64,000 nt of DNA from Antribacter gilvus (GCF_003946865.1 NZ_QXTH01000003.1:358700-422699), one strand, 5' to 3'; shown: positions 28,242 through 38,776, counted from the first letter of the stretch. Program-made: numbers and translations. Notes: generated by a model not told the origin, from the letters alone.

Positions 28242-28859
28242 GTGCGTCTGTTCACAGCGGTGTTCCCTCCCGCGCACGTCCTGGACCACCTCGACCTGGC
28301 CCTGCACGGGGTCGGCGCGAACCTCACGGTCTCCGACGCCAACCGGGGTGGGCCACGCTGGCTGCCCCGCGAGATGCAGCACGTCACGCTCGCGTTCTAT
28401 GCAGACGTCCCCGAGGGCAGCGTCCCGGACCTCACCGACGAGCTGGCGACGCTCGCCAAGGAGCACCGCCCGTTCGAGCTGCGCCTGCGGGGAGCCGGCA
28501 CGTTCTCGAGCAAGGTGCTGTGGATCGGGGTCGACGGCGAGACCAGCGCGCTCAGGGACCTCGCGAGCGCGTGCCTCGACGCGTCGCCGCGGGAGATCCC
28601 CGACGAGCTCAAGCCGCACCGCCCGCACCTGACCGTGGCGCGGGCTCGCGCCGGTCAGGTCAAGCCGCCGCGCGGCCGCTGGCGGCGGGCGCAGGAAGGG
28701 CCGCGGTCCGAGCTGGAGCCGGCGGCGGGGGCACTGTCGGTGTACGCGGGGCCGTCGTGGCGGGCGGAGTCGTTCGCGCTGGTCGAGTCCCGCATGGGCG
28801 AGGGGCCGCAGGGCGGGCCGCTGTACACCCCGGTGGAGTGGTTCCCGCTGGGCGACTGA
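28242..28859 (+). CDS. thpR: RNA 2',3'-cyclic phosphodiesterase (2'-5' RNA ligase family)
   Basis: 205 residues. Two HxTx motifs define the 2H phosphoesterase fold: QHVTLAFYAD (about residue 47) and RPHLTVARAR (about residue 128). The start RLFTAVFPPAHVLDHLD and end SRMGEGPQGGPLYTPVEWFPL match ThpR/LigT. It hydrolyses 2',3'-cyclic phosphates on RNA ends and may reverse 2'-5' ligation. GTG 28242 is supported by the TAAGAT-N6 promoter. Confidence 0.9.
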   Translation: MRLFTAVFPPAHVLDHLDLALHGVGANLTVSDANRGGPRWLPREMQHVTLAFYADVPEGSVPDLTDELATLAKEHRPFELRLRGAGTFSSKVLWIGVDGETSALRDLASACLDASPREIPDELKPHRPHLTVARARAGQVKPPRGRWRRAQEGPRSELEPAAGALSVYAGPSWRAESFALVESRMGEGPQGGPLYTPVEWFPLGD

Positions 28860-28871
28860 CGTCGTGCGTCG

Positions 28872-29585
28872 TCAGTCGCTGATCGAGATGAAGATCAGGA
28901 GCGACGCCACGAACGCACCGAGGCAGAGGGCGAGGCCCCGGACCCAGGGCGCGAACGGGACGTTCGTGACCCCGCGAGCGCCGACCGCCCCGCCGAGGGT
29001 GCTCGGCCAGGCCTCCGAGGGCCGGGTGACGCCGGACGGGCGGGGCATCTCCGGCCCCGCAGGCGTGCTCCCGGCCCGCCCGACGAGCCAGACCAGCCCG
29101 AGGACCAGGACGACGAACAGGGCCACCCCGCCCGCGAGGACCGCGATCAGGGCCACCGTGGTGGTGGCGTCCTTCACGCCGACGTCGCCGGCCGGGAGCC
29201 GCACGATCGCCACGAGGAGCGCGATCGCGGCGCCGATGCCGAACCAGCGCCAGAACCGCAGTGGCCGTCGGGCGCGCGCCACGAGCGCACCCGGCGTGGT
29301 GCTCTCGCCGCCTGGCACGGCGTCGTGGACGACGTTCCCCGTGGGGCTGGGCGTTCCCCACGCCGGCACGTGCGACACGCCGCCCGACGACGCCTGGGTC
29401 GCCTGGTGCTCCGGCCGTCCCTTGCGGTGCAGCAGACCGCGCGGGCGCAGGTCCTGGCCGAGCGTGAGGCCCAGCGGGTCGGAAGGGCCGGGGGTCACGG
29501 AACCGTAGCGGGGCCACCCCGACGCTCGCTCGCCGGGGGTGCGCCGCCGGTCAGGCGCAAATCGGGAGGTGTCGTCGCCGCTCAC
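28872..29585 (-). CDS. Hypothetical membrane protein
   Basis: 237 residues, unrecognised. A long hydrophilic Pro/Gly/Arg-rich N-terminal half (1-110) is followed by three hydrophobic segments: FWRWFGIGAAIALLVAIV, VALIAVLAGGVALFVVLVLGLVWLVG and LALCLGAFVASLLIFISI. GTG 29585 has CACACT six bases upstream. It is convergent with thpR and divergent from pheS. No functional motif is seen. Confidence 0.65.
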   Translation of the reverse strand: MSGDDTSRFAPDRRRTPGERASGWPRYGSVTPGPSDPLGLTLGQDLRPRGLLHRKGRPEHQATQASSGGVSHVPAWGTPSPTGNVVHDAVPGGESTTPGALVARARRPLRFWRWFGIGAAIALLVAIVRLPAGDVGVKDATTTVALIAVLAGGVALFVVLVLGLVWLVGRAGSTPAGPEMPRPSGVTRPSEAWPSTLGGAVGARGVTNVPFAPWVRGLALCLGAFVASLLIFISISD

Positions 29586-29670
29586 AGGTCCAGTGTGGCA
29601 GGCGCGGGCGGCCCGCGGCAGGGTCCGGGGGATACAGATTGCCCGGCGGACCTGCGGCGTGCCACGATGA

Positions 29671-30948
<1,278 letters not shown>

Positions 30949-30949
30949 C

Positions 30950-33520
30950 GTGCCTCTGATCGTGAAGGAGTGGCTCGCCGACCATGTCGAGCTCCCCGCT
31001 GACCTGACGGCGGAGCAGCTGGCCGCCGACCTCGTGCGCGTCGGCCTCGAGGAGGAGGCGATCCACGGCGCGGCGGTCATCGGTCCGCTGGTGGTGGGTC
31101 GCGTGGTCGAGCAGAGCCCCGAGCCGCAGAAGAACGGCAAGACCATCAACTGGTGCCAGGTCGACGTGGGCGTGCACAACGTCGACGGCGTCCCGGCGGC
31201 CGACGGCGGGACGCCGCGCGGCATCGTGTGCGGCGCGCACAACTTCGGCCCCGGGGATCTGGTCGTCGTCGCGCTGCCCGGCGCGGTGCTGCCCGGTCCG
31301 TTCGCCATCGCGAGCCGCAAGACGTACGGCCACGTGTCCGACGGCATGATCTGCTCCCAGCGTGAGCTCGGCCTCGGCGAGGACCACGAGGGCATCATCG
31401 TGCTGCCGCGTCTCGGCTACGCCGAGGCGGACCTCACGCCGGGCCAGGACGCCATCGAGCTGCTCGGCCTCGGCGACGAGGTGCTCGAGATCAACGTGAC
31501 CCCGGACCGCGGGTACGCGTTCAGCTACCGCGGCGTGGCACGCGAGTACGCCCACTCCACGGGGGCGAAGTTCCTCGACCGTGGCCTGCCCACGGGCGCG
31601 GAGCCCGCCGCCACGCCGGACGGGTTCGAGGTCGTCGTCGACGACGCTGCGCCGATCCACGGTGTGACCGGGTGCGACCGGTTCGTCACGCGGGTCGTGC
31701 GCGGCATCGATCCCGCCGCGCCCACGCCCCGCTGGATGAAGCGCCGCCTGGAGGGCTCGGGCATGCGTTCCATCTCGCTCGCGGTGGACATCACCAACTA
31801 CGTGATGCTCGACCTGGGCCAGCCGCTGCACGCCTACGACCTCGACCAGGTCGCGGCGCCGATCGTGGTCCGCCGTGCTGCGGCGGGCGAGAGGCTGACC
31901 ACGCTGGACGACGTCGGTCGTGCCCTGCACGCAGAGGACCTGCTCATCACGGACTCGCCGGAGGGCCGCGGTTCGCGCGTGCTCGGCCTGGCGGGCGTGA
32001 TGGGTGGCGCCTCGTCCGAGGTGTCGGGTGCCACGACGGCCGTCCTTGTCGAGGCGGCGCACTTCGACCCGATCACCGTGGCCCGCACGGCGCGCCGCCA
32101 CAAGCTGCCGAGCGAGGCCGCCAAGCGGTTCGAGCGCGGCGTGGACCCGCGGCTCCCGGCGGTCGCCGCCCAGCGGGTGGTGGACCTGCTCGTGGAGCTC
32201 GGTGGCGGTACGGCCGACCCCGCGGTCGGCGACGTCGACACCACGTCGCCGTCGGCCCCCGTCGCGCTGCGGGTGACCGAGCCCGCGCGCCTGGTCGGCG
32301 TGGAGTACACGCCCGAGCAGGTGCGGGCGACGCTCGAGGAGATCGGCTGCGTGGTCGAGGCCGGTGACGAGGGCGTCCTCGTCGTCACCCCGCCGAGCTG
32401 GCGGCCCGACCTGACCGGCTCGGCCGAACTGGTCGAGGAGGTCGTGCGCATCACGGGCTACGACAAGGTCCCGTCCGTGCTGCCCGCGGCCCCCGGCGGC
32501 CGCGGCCTCACGGCCGAGCAGCGGACCCGGCGCTCGGTCGCCCGCGCGCTGGCCGAGGCGGGGTTCGTGGAGACGCTCAGCTACCCGTTCGTGGGCGACG
32601 CGGAGGTGGACGCCCTGGGCCTGCCGGCCGACGACGACCGCCGTGCCGCCGTCCGGCTGGCGAACCCCCTCGCCGACGACAAGCCGCTCCTGCGGACGAA
32701 CCTGCTCGTCACCCTGCTGGAGACGGTGCGTCGCAACGTGTCACGCGGGCTGACCGACCTCGCCGTGTCGGAGGTCGGCCTCGTCACCCGCCCGCGGGCG
32801 GGGGCGCCGGCAGCGCCCGCCCTCCCCGGCGGCGTGCGGCCCACGCCGGAGCAGCTCGAGGCTCTCGCCGCGGCTGTCCCGGCGCAGCCGCGGCTGGTCG
32901 CAGGCGTGCTGACCGGCCGCCGTGAGCGCGCCGGCTGGTGGGGCGAGGGCCGCGCGGCAGACTGGGCGGACGCGGTCGCCGCGGCGCGCCTCGTCGTCGA
33001 GCGCACGGGTGCCGAGGTGACGGTGTCGGCCGACGCCGAGCGCCTGCCGTGGCACCCGGGCCGGTGCGCCCGGTTCACGCTGGCCGACGGCACGGTCGTG
33101 GGCCACGCGGGCGAGATGCACCCCAAGGTGGTGGAGACCCTCGGCCTGCCCGCCCGGGCGGCCGCCTTCGAGCTGGACCTGTCGGCGCTGGTCGCCGCCG
33201 CACCGAGCACGCCGGTACAGGCAGTCCCGGTGTCGGCGTTCCCCGCCGCGAAGGAGGACCTGGCGTTCGTCGTGGACGCCTCGGTCCCGGCCGAGGCGGT
33301 CCGCCGCGCGATCGTGGACGGTGCCGGGGACCTGCTGGAGGACGCCGCGCTGTTCGACGTCTTCACGGGCTCCCAGCTCGGCGAGGGCAAGAAGTCCCTC
33401 GCCTACGCGCTCCGGCTGCGTGCCACCGACCGGACGCTGTCGGCCGACGACGTGCGGTCGGTCCGGGAGGGCGTCGTCGCGGCGGCCGCCGAGCAGGTGG
33501 GGGCGGTCCTGCGTGGCTGA
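30950..33520 (+). CDS. pheT: Phenylalanyl-tRNA synthetase beta subunit
   Basis: 856 residues with the usual order: N-terminal region, EMAP/tRNA-binding domain (NGKTINWCQVDVG, GIVCGAHNFGPGDLVVVALPGAVLP), B3/B4 editing domain (about 215-390), B5 (about 405-480), a class II-like core, and a C-terminal FDX-ACB domain (VSAFPAAKEDLAFVVDASVPAEAV, LFDVFTGSQLGEGKKSLAYALRLRATDRTL). It edits mischarged Tyr and contributes tRNA binding. GTG 30950; the stop overlaps the SDR start by eight bases. Confidence 0.97.
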   Translation: MPLIVKEWLADHVELPADLTAEQLAADLVRVGLEEEAIHGAAVIGPLVVGRVVEQSPEPQKNGKTINWCQVDVGVHNVDGVPAADGGTPRGIVCGAHNFGPGDLVVVALPGAVLPGPFAIASRKTYGHVSDGMICSQRELGLGEDHEGIIVLPRLGYAEADLTPGQDAIELLGLGDEVLEINVTPDRGYAFSYRGVAREYAHSTGAKFLDRGLPTGAEPAATPDGFEVVVDDAAPIHGVTGCDRFVTRVVRGIDPAAPTPRWMKRRLEGSGMRSISLAVDITNYVMLDLGQPLHAYDLDQVAAPIVVRRAAAGERLTTLDDVGRALHAEDLLITDSPEGRGSRVLGLAGVMGGASSEVSGATTAVLVEAAHFDPITVARTARRHKLPSEAAKRFERGVDPRLPAVAAQRVVDLLVELGGGTADPAVGDVDTTSPSAPVALRVTEPARLVGVEYTPEQVRATLEEIGCVVEAGDEGVLVVTPPSWRPDLTGSAELVEEVVRITGYDKVPSVLPAAPGGRGLTAEQRTRRSVARALAEAGFVETLSYPFVGDAEVDALGLPADDDRRAAVRLANPLADDKPLLRTNLLVTLLETVRRNVSRGLTDLAVSEVGLVTRPRAGAPAAPALPGGVRPTPEQLEALAAAVPAQPRLVAGVLTGRRERAGWWGEGRAADWADAVAAARLVVERTGAEVTVSADAERLPWHPGRCARFTLADGTVVGHAGEMHPKVVETLGLPARAAAFELDLSALVAAAPSTPVQAVPVSAFPAAKEDLAFVVDASVPAEAVRRAIVDGAGDLLEDAALFDVFTGSQLGEGKKSLAYALRLRATDRTLSADDVRSVREGVVAAAAEQVGAVLRG

Positions 33521-34367
33521 GGAGGGCCGGCAGCCCGTCGGGGCGGGCGCTGACGCGGGTGCGGGCGCGGCCGAGGTCGCGCCCGCCCGCACGGCTCTCG
33601 TCACCGGGGCGTCGCGCGGCATCGGCCGGGAGATCGCGCTCGGTCTCGCGCGGGCGGGGATCCACGTGGCCCTCCTCGCGCGGGACGCCGCGCGGCTCGA
33701 GGCGGTCGCCACGGAGGTGGCCGAGGCGGGTGCGGGCCAGGACGTGCGCGCGGTGGCGATCGCGGCCGACGTCACGTCGTTCGACGACGTCACCTCCGCC
33801 GTGCGACGCGCCGAGGAGGCACTCGGGGGCGTCGACCTGCTCGTGAACAACGCCGGCCGGGTCGACGCCGAGGTGCCGCTGTGGGAGGCCGACCCCGACG
33901 AGTGGTGGGGCGTCTTCGAGACGAACGTCCGCGGCCCCTTCTGGTTCTCCCGGCTCCTGGTGCCCGCGATGCTGTCGCGGGGCGGCGGTCGCGTCGTCGA
34001 GCTCTCCTCGGGTGCGGCGACCAACGAGATGTCGGGTACCAGCGCGTACAACGGCAGCAAGACCGCGCTGCTCCGCCTGGGCGCGAACCTCCACGCGAGC
34101 GGCTACCCCCTGGGTCTGCGCGTCTTCGAGGTCGCCCCGGGGGTGGTGCCCACGGACATGGCGACGGGGATGCAGCTGCACGCCGGCCGCACGGAGTGGA
34201 CGCCCGTGGAGCGGACCGTCGACATGGTGACGACGATCGCGCGCGGAGAGCTCGACGCGTGCTCCGGGTGGTACATCCGGGTCACGGACGACACTCCCGC
34301 CTCGTTGCGGGAGCTCGCCGGGCAGGCCGGGACGGGCACCCGGCGGCTGCGGGTGCAGCAGACGTAG
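33513..34367 (+). CDS. Short-chain dehydrogenase/reductase
   Basis: 284 residues. After a Gly/Ala-rich 20-residue lead come the SDR cofactor motif TALVTGASRGIGREIALGLARAG, the LLVNNAG stretch, catalytic Ser in VVELSSGAATNEMSG, and YNGSK with catalytic Tyr and Lys. The Arg-rich AALLARDAARLE region suggests NADP. GTG 33513 lies within the end of pheT, so translation is coupled. The substrate is unknown. Confidence 0.88.
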   Translation: MAEEGRQPVGAGADAGAGAAEVAPARTALVTGASRGIGREIALGLARAGIHVALLARDAARLEAVATEVAEAGAGQDVRAVAIAADVTSFDDVTSAVRRAEEALGGVDLLVNNAGRVDAEVPLWEADPDEWWGVFETNVRGPFWFSRLLVPAMLSRGGGRVVELSSGAATNEMSGTSAYNGSKTALLRLGANLHASGYPLGLRVFEVAPGVVPTDMATGMQLHAGRTEWTPVERTVDMVTTIARGELDACSGWYIRVTDDTPASLRELAGQAGTGTRRLRVQQT

Positions 34368-34463
34368 GCCGAACGTCACGCGACGTTCACAAGGCTGCCC
34401 TGGTTCGGGCGGGTTTGCACACCTAGGTTGGGCGAGTCCTGCCGACTCTCTCCAGGAGTGCCC

Positions 34464-35756
34464 GTGCGATCTTCCCGCCCGAACCACCGTCCAGCCGTTC
34501 ACGCCGTCGTGACCCTGCTCGCCATGCTCGGCCTGCTGGTGCCCGCCTCGTTCCTGCCCGCCTCCGCCTCGGAGCACGCCTCGGACTCCGCCTCGGAGCG
34601 GGGATCCGTCGCGCCCATGGCGGCCGCCGCCGTGACCACGCTCACCGCGAGCAACTTCCGCTATGCCCGCTCTGCCACGTCGACCCTCGTGTCGGCGCTC
34701 GACGCGGCCCTGCCCAACGTGAGCATGGGGTCCGTCGCCGCTGACGGGAACCGTACGGGCGTGGCCTGCTCCGCCCCGGTGACGCACCGGGTGGCGTCGT
34801 TCTGCTGGAGCTCCGGCGACCGTGACACCACCGAGTGGTACCCGCAGGGCATCACGACGAGCGCCGACGCCTACGGGGAGGCCACGTACGACGGACGCCG
34901 GATCCTCCTCGCGAGCTGGTACGACTCCAGCGGCACAGCCCCGAACAAGGGCGTCCGGATCAGCGTGGTCGACCTGACCGCGGGCACCGCCGCGCCGTCG
35001 TACCGCCACATCCTGCTGGTCGAACCCTCGGGGACCACGGCGGCACCGTCGTTCAAGCCGGTGCCCGTCCACGCGGGCGGCATCATGTGGTACGGCAACC
35101 TGCTGTACGTCGCCGACACGAGCAACGGCTTCCGCGTGTTCGACCTCGACCACCTGTGGCAGGTCTCCACGGGCGACGAGTCGAAGGTGGGCCGGCAGTC
35201 CGACGGCTCGTTCCACGCCCACAACTACAAGTACGTGCTGCCGCAGACCGCGCGGTTCACCGACTCGACGGTGGGCGGCTACGCCCAGCTGCGCCACTCG
35301 TCGGTGGCTCTCGACCGCACGTCCTCGCCCGACTCGGTGGTCGTGACGGAGTACCAGACCTCGACCGACCTGGCAGGCGGCTCGCAGGTCCGCACGGTCC
35401 GCATCCCGATCGACTACACGAACCGCTTCCTCAAGCCGGCGTCCGACGGGATCATCAAGGCGACCGAGGCGTACCGGATCGACCTCGAGAGCGTCCAGGG
35501 GTCCGTCGCGGTCAACGGCGAGCTGTTCTACTCCCAGAGCGACGGCACCAGCTTCTCCGACCCGAGCTCCGCCGGGGACCTGCACACCTGGGACGCGCCG
35601 TCCGGTGCGATCGTGCGCCACGGCAACGCGCTCGCGGTGGGTGCGGAGGACCTCTCCTACGACCCGACCCGCGACCAGATGTGGTCGCTGAGCGAGCACC
35701 CGGGCTACCGCTGGGTCTACGCGTTCGACGCGTCGTCCTTCGCGTCCAGCTTCTAG
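34464..35756 (+). CDS. Secreted protein of unknown function
   Basis: 430 residues from GTG 34464, six bases after AGGAG. A Sec signal peptide is clear: basic start, hydrophobic AVVTLLAMLGLLVPASFL, then an AxA cleavage region near PASASEHA. The mature chain has repeated beta-strand-like motifs (RILLASWYDSS, GGIMWYGNLLYVADTSNGFRVFDLDHLW, LSYDPTRDQMWSLSEHPGYRWVYAF) suggesting a beta-propeller. There are few Cys residues and no catalytic motif is recognised. It ends just before the second copy of the palindromic repeat. Confidence 0.7.
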   Translation: MRSSRPNHRPAVHAVVTLLAMLGLLVPASFLPASASEHASDSASERGSVAPMAAAAVTTLTASNFRYARSATSTLVSALDAALPNVSMGSVAADGNRTGVACSAPVTHRVASFCWSSGDRDTTEWYPQGITTSADAYGEATYDGRRILLASWYDSSGTAPNKGVRISVVDLTAGTAAPSYRHILLVEPSGTTAAPSFKPVPVHAGGIMWYGNLLYVADTSNGFRVFDLDHLWQVSTGDESKVGRQSDGSFHAHNYKYVLPQTARFTDSTVGGYAQLRHSSVALDRTSSPDSVVVTEYQTSTDLAGGSQVRTVRIPIDYTNRFLKPASDGIIKATEAYRIDLESVQGSVAVNGELFYSQSDGTSFSDPSSAGDLHTWDAPSGAIVRHGNALAVGAEDLSYDPTRDQMWSLSEHPGYRWVYAFDASSFASSF

Positions 35757-35762
35757 GCCCTG

Positions 35763-35821
35763 GGCGCCCGACGCCGGACCGGTCGCCTCCGCGGAAGGCG
35801 ACCAGTCCGGCGTCGGGCACC
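35763..35821. repeat. 59-bp palindromic intergenic repeat, copy 2
   Basis: It differs from the copy at 16899-16957 at about four positions over 59 bases, three of them in the loop and one arm. It sits between the convergent secreted-protein gene and the LLM oxidoreductase remnant, where it would act as a bidirectional terminator. Confidence 0.75.
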
Positions 35822-35827
35822 GTCGTG

Positions 35828-36490
35828 TCAGGCGCGGGTGTTGCGCCAGTCGATCCAGGCCTTCAGGGTGGTGAGGTCGTAGTCCGGGCCGCTCACGCCC
35901 ACCGTGAAGAGCGTGGCGCCCGCCGCCAGGAACGCGTCGCCGGTCTCGGCGGGGTCGCCCTGGGCGGGGACGGAACGCTCCACGAGCGCCGCGGTGTCGC
36001 GGCCCACGGCCGCGCCGTGCTCGTCGAGGATCGCCGACTTGCGCGACAGGGTGTCGAGGTCGGCGAACGAGTGCCAGATGTCGGCGTGCTCGGCGACGAT
36101 GCGCAACGTCTTCTTCTCGCCGCCGCCGCCGATCATGACGGGGATCTCCCGCGTCGGGGCGGGGTTGCCCTCGGCGAGACGCTTCCTGATGCGCGGCATC
36201 GCCTCGGCGAGCTCGGCGATGCGCGAGCCGGCGGTACCGAACTCGTAGCCGAACTGGTCGTAGTCCTTCTCGAACCAGCCGGCGCCGATCCCGAGGATCA
36301 GGCGGCCGTTCGAGATGTGGTCCACGGTGCGCGCCATGTCGGCGAGCAGCTCGGGGTTGCGGTAGCTGTTGCAGGTGACGAGGGCGCCGATCTCGACGCG
36401 CTCGGTCTGCTCCGCCCAGGCGCCGAGCATGGTCCAGCACTCGAAGTGCTTGCCGTCGGGGTCGCCGGAGAGCGGGAAGAAGTGGTCCCA
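35828..36490 (-). pseudogene. LLM-class F420/flavin oxidoreductase, 3' fragment cut by the element
   Basis: The minus-strand frame from WDHFFPLSGDPDGKHFEC through GALVTCNSYRNPELLADMARTVDHISNGRL and GIGAGWFEKDYDQFGYEFG is a typical luciferase-like monooxygenase, about 220 residues. An in-frame TAG just inside the element boundary blocks it from upstream. The missing 42 N-terminal codons are at 48213-48341; joining both at the 10-bp repeat restores an uninterrupted protein of about 260 residues. An internal start at MLGAWAEQ (36430) could give a truncated product without the N-terminal barrel strands. Confidence 0.9.
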
Positions 36491-36510
36491 CTAGACGCCT
36501 TAACGATGTA
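36481..36510. repeat. attL: core repeat and inner arm
   Basis: Core AGTGGTCCCA followed by an arm ending TTAACGATGTA. Of the 23 positions from the central TC outward, 21 are complementary to the inner arm of attR, so the excised circle would carry a 48-bp dyad attP. The arm also holds a potential ATG (36506) and abuts the integrase promoter. Confidence 0.85.
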
Positions 36511-36514
36511 TCCT
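36509..36514 (+). promoter_or_regulatory. Integrase -10 element, leaderless, beside attL
   Basis: TATCCT, six bases, then ATG 36521. The -35 region would fall at about 36486-36491, inside the att core, so excision and integration change the sequence immediately upstream of this promoter. Confidence 0.5.
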
Positions 36515-36520
36515 GATTGC

Positions 36521-37990
36521 ATGCCGGAGACCTATGGTGGTTACAAGCGCATCAGCGACGACCCGTACGACCTGCGAGCCGGGATCGAGCGCCAGGAAGA
36601 GGACATTCGCGCCGAGGTGGTGCGACAGGGCAGTGCTGCCGAGCGCATCGTCTGGTATTCCGAGAATGACACGAGCGCGTTCAAGAAGAAGCGGATTACC
36701 GTCTCTGACCCGCTGGGCAATGTCTACGACGCCTGGCGCGTCATACGTCCGGTATGGCATCAGGCTCTGCACGACCTCCGTACCCGGAAGATCACGACGC
36801 TCGTTGTGTGGGACCTCGACCGGCTCGCCCGCGATCCCCGCGATCTGGAAGACGCTATCGAGGCAGTGGAGCGCTATGGTGCGCGCATTGTCTCTGCGAC
36901 GGCATCTGCGGTTGATCTCGCGACCGAGGGCGGCCAGATGCAGGCTCGCATGATGATCATCATGGCGAACAAGTCGTCGGCTGATACCGCTCGGCGTGTG
37001 AAGCGCTGGCATGCTGGCGTCGCCAAGACTGGTGCCCCTGTCGGTGGGCGCCGCCCGTTCGGGTTCGAGGCGGACAGGGTGACCCACAACGCGCGTGAGG
37101 CCGAGCTCGTACGGCGTGCGGCTCAGGAGGTCATCGATGGTGTGTCCTTGCACGAGATTGCCCGGCGCTGGGAGGCTGAAGGTGTGCCAACCGTGCTCGG
37201 TGGCCCATGGCGTCACACCTCCGTGCGGCAGATCCTCCGCAATCCCCGGTTGGCCGGCTGGCGCACCTACAAGGGAGAGGTCATGACCGACGACGCGGGC
37301 GGCCCGTTGAGCGGGACGTGGGATCCGATCCTGGACGAGGACACGTTTGTCCGCGTCCGGACCGTTCTTGCACCGTCTGAGAGCGGCCCGATCGCTCGGC
37401 GCGGTGCGCGTCACCAACTCCTGTCCGGCATCGTTCGGTGTGGTCGCTGCACTGGCAAGATGTACGCCCAGGCGATCAAGAACGGCCGGTTCAACTACGC
37501 GTGTCGCGGTCGTACGGACCTTCCGCATGTTGTCTCGGTAGCAGGTAAGCCCGTTGACGAGATGATTACTGATCTTCTGCTGAAGCGGCTTCGCCGTGTG
37601 GCCTTGGAACGTCCGGCTGCGTCATTCGAGCGAGAAGGCGAGCTGGTACAGATCCGCAGTCAGATCACCGAGCTCATGGGTGAGTTCTCGTCTCGCCGCC
37701 TTACCGGAAGTGTCGTATTCCCCCAGGTCCAGCGCCTTGAACGTGAGCGGGACCTTCTCCAGGCTGAGAAAGACCGATTCCTGGCAGCGACGGCCGGTCC
37801 CGAAGTTCGCCCGATGTCGCTGGAGGAGTGGAAGGGCCTTGACCTAGATGTCCGCCGGGCGATTGCCGAGCGGAATCTTGAGGCTGTCCTCGTGAAGCCC
37901 GCGAGCGGTAAGGGTGGCGGCTTCGACATGGAGCGGATCGATCCTGTCTGGCGCCCGAGTCAGGCGGACGGCACCTCGAGCCGACAGTAG
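36521..37990 (+). CDS. Large serine recombinase (site-specific integrase)
   Basis: 489 residues. The resolvase catalytic domain has the nucleophile in YKRIS (Ser at about residue 12) and the Arg-rich TLVVWDLDRLARDPRDLEDAIE. The recombinase domain follows (GRRPFGFEADRVTHNAREAELVRRAAQEVIDG, ARRWEAEGVPTVLGGPW, ILRNPRLAGWRTYKG). A zinc-ribbon with CGRC and a later YAC, then a coiled coil (RLERERDLLQAEKDR), complete the large serine integrase plan. ATG 36521 is preferred by the TATCCT-N6 signal; ATG 36506 is in frame. The gene is visibly less GC-biased than the flanking chromosome. Confidence 0.93.
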   Translation: MPETYGGYKRISDDPYDLRAGIERQEEDIRAEVVRQGSAAERIVWYSENDTSAFKKKRITVSDPLGNVYDAWRVIRPVWHQALHDLRTRKITTLVVWDLDRLARDPRDLEDAIEAVERYGARIVSATASAVDLATEGGQMQARMMIIMANKSSADTARRVKRWHAGVAKTGAPVGGRRPFGFEADRVTHNAREAELVRRAAQEVIDGVSLHEIARRWEAEGVPTVLGGPWRHTSVRQILRNPRLAGWRTYKGEVMTDDAGGPLSGTWDPILDEDTFVRVRTVLAPSESGPIARRGARHQLLSGIVRCGRCTGKMYAQAIKNGRFNYACRGRTDLPHVVSVAGKPVDEMITDLLLKRLRRVALERPAASFEREGELVQIRSQITELMGEFSSRRLTGSVVFPQVQRLERERDLLQAEKDRFLAATAGPEVRPMSLEEWKGLDLDVRRAIAERNLEAVLVKPASGKGGGFDMERIDPVWRPSQADGTSSRQ

Positions 37991-38775
37991 GCGGCGGTGG
38001 CGTCGTCAGAGAGCTTGTTTCGCGGCCAGCGCGTCGCTTCAGGGTCGCTCGCCTCGGCGGCCCGGACCTCTGCGATCAGGGCGGTTGGCCCATCCTCACG
38101 TAGGACGGCGAGAGCGCCCGGCCAGTCGTGGATGCCGAAGGCGTCCACGGCGCGAGCGGCACCATCACTGAGTACGGCGAACTCAGTGACCTGGTGCACG
38201 GGCACCTCGCCGGTGAGTGCGTGGCGTGCCGCTTCGGGGTCGGCTGCTGCGATCCAGTAGCCGCCCGCTGTGTTGCGGGCGGCTAGCTCGGCGTGCTTCA
38301 TCCGGACGAGTGCTTCCGGCTTCCGTGGGTCCGTGGCGGGCATCGCGTCCGCCGTCGCCCGCTCGCTGGGTGCTGACTGGCTGATGCGCTGGTCGCTCAC
38401 GACTTGGAGCCCTCCTGGTGAAGCGATCACGATCGTCACGTCACCGAGAACGAGGTACTTCAGTGTGTCCTCGGTGACGTGAACGATCGCGACGGCGGCC
38501 GAGGGTGTGCCTGGGTGTGTGAGGTCGCACGTGTCACGGTGCAGGTCGGACGTCTGGGCGATGGCGGCGGCCAGAGCCGCGGTTGGGCCGATCGCGATCC
38601 GCTCGGCGATCCCCGCGGCAAGGTGCTGCGCGTACCAGGCCACGCCGTGGATGCAGCCGCTCGCTGTGCGTGCCGTTGCGCCGTCGAGGAGGACCAGGAG
38701 GTCCGACCCGGTCTGTGTCGCGTCCTCGTTCGGCGTCTCCGTCGAGCCGGGCACCGACGCGATCGTGGTCCGCAT
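37960..38775 (-). CDS. PP2C-like protein phosphatase on the element
   Basis: 271 residues. PP2C metal-site motifs appear in order: TPNEDA (about residue 16), LLVLLDGAT (Asp about 31), VLSDGAARAVD, and the closing LSDDATAAY that matches the DDAT ending of the family. It should remove phosphate from Ser/Thr residues, but no kinase is in the element. The stop overlaps the integrase stop by 31 bases on the opposite strand. It starts one base after the HTH protein stop, with GAAGGGG upstream, so the two form an operon. Confidence 0.75.
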   Translation of the reverse strand: MRTTIASVPGSTETPNEDATQTGSDLLVLLDGATARTASGCIHGVAWYAQHLAAGIAERIAIGPTAALAAAIAQTSDLHRDTCDLTHPGTPSAAVAIVHVTEDTLKYLVLGDVTIVIASPGGLQVVSDQRISQSAPSERATADAMPATDPRKPEALVRMKHAELAARNTAGGYWIAAADPEAARHALTGEVPVHQVTEFAVLSDGAARAVDAFGIHDWPGALAVLREDGPTALIAEVRAAEASDPEATRWPRNKLSDDATAAYCRLEVPSA

Positions 38776-38776
38776 G

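Noticed and set aside
33363..36491. Long minus-strand frame across pheT, the SDR gene and the secreted protein
   Set aside because: It is antisense to well-supported genes and has repetitive Arg/Gly/Ala composition without motifs.
36506..36520. ATG 36506 as integrase start
   Set aside because: It would place the start inside the attP arm and upstream of the presumed transcription start; the catalytic Ser spacing fits ATG 36521 equally well. It is kept only as an alternative.
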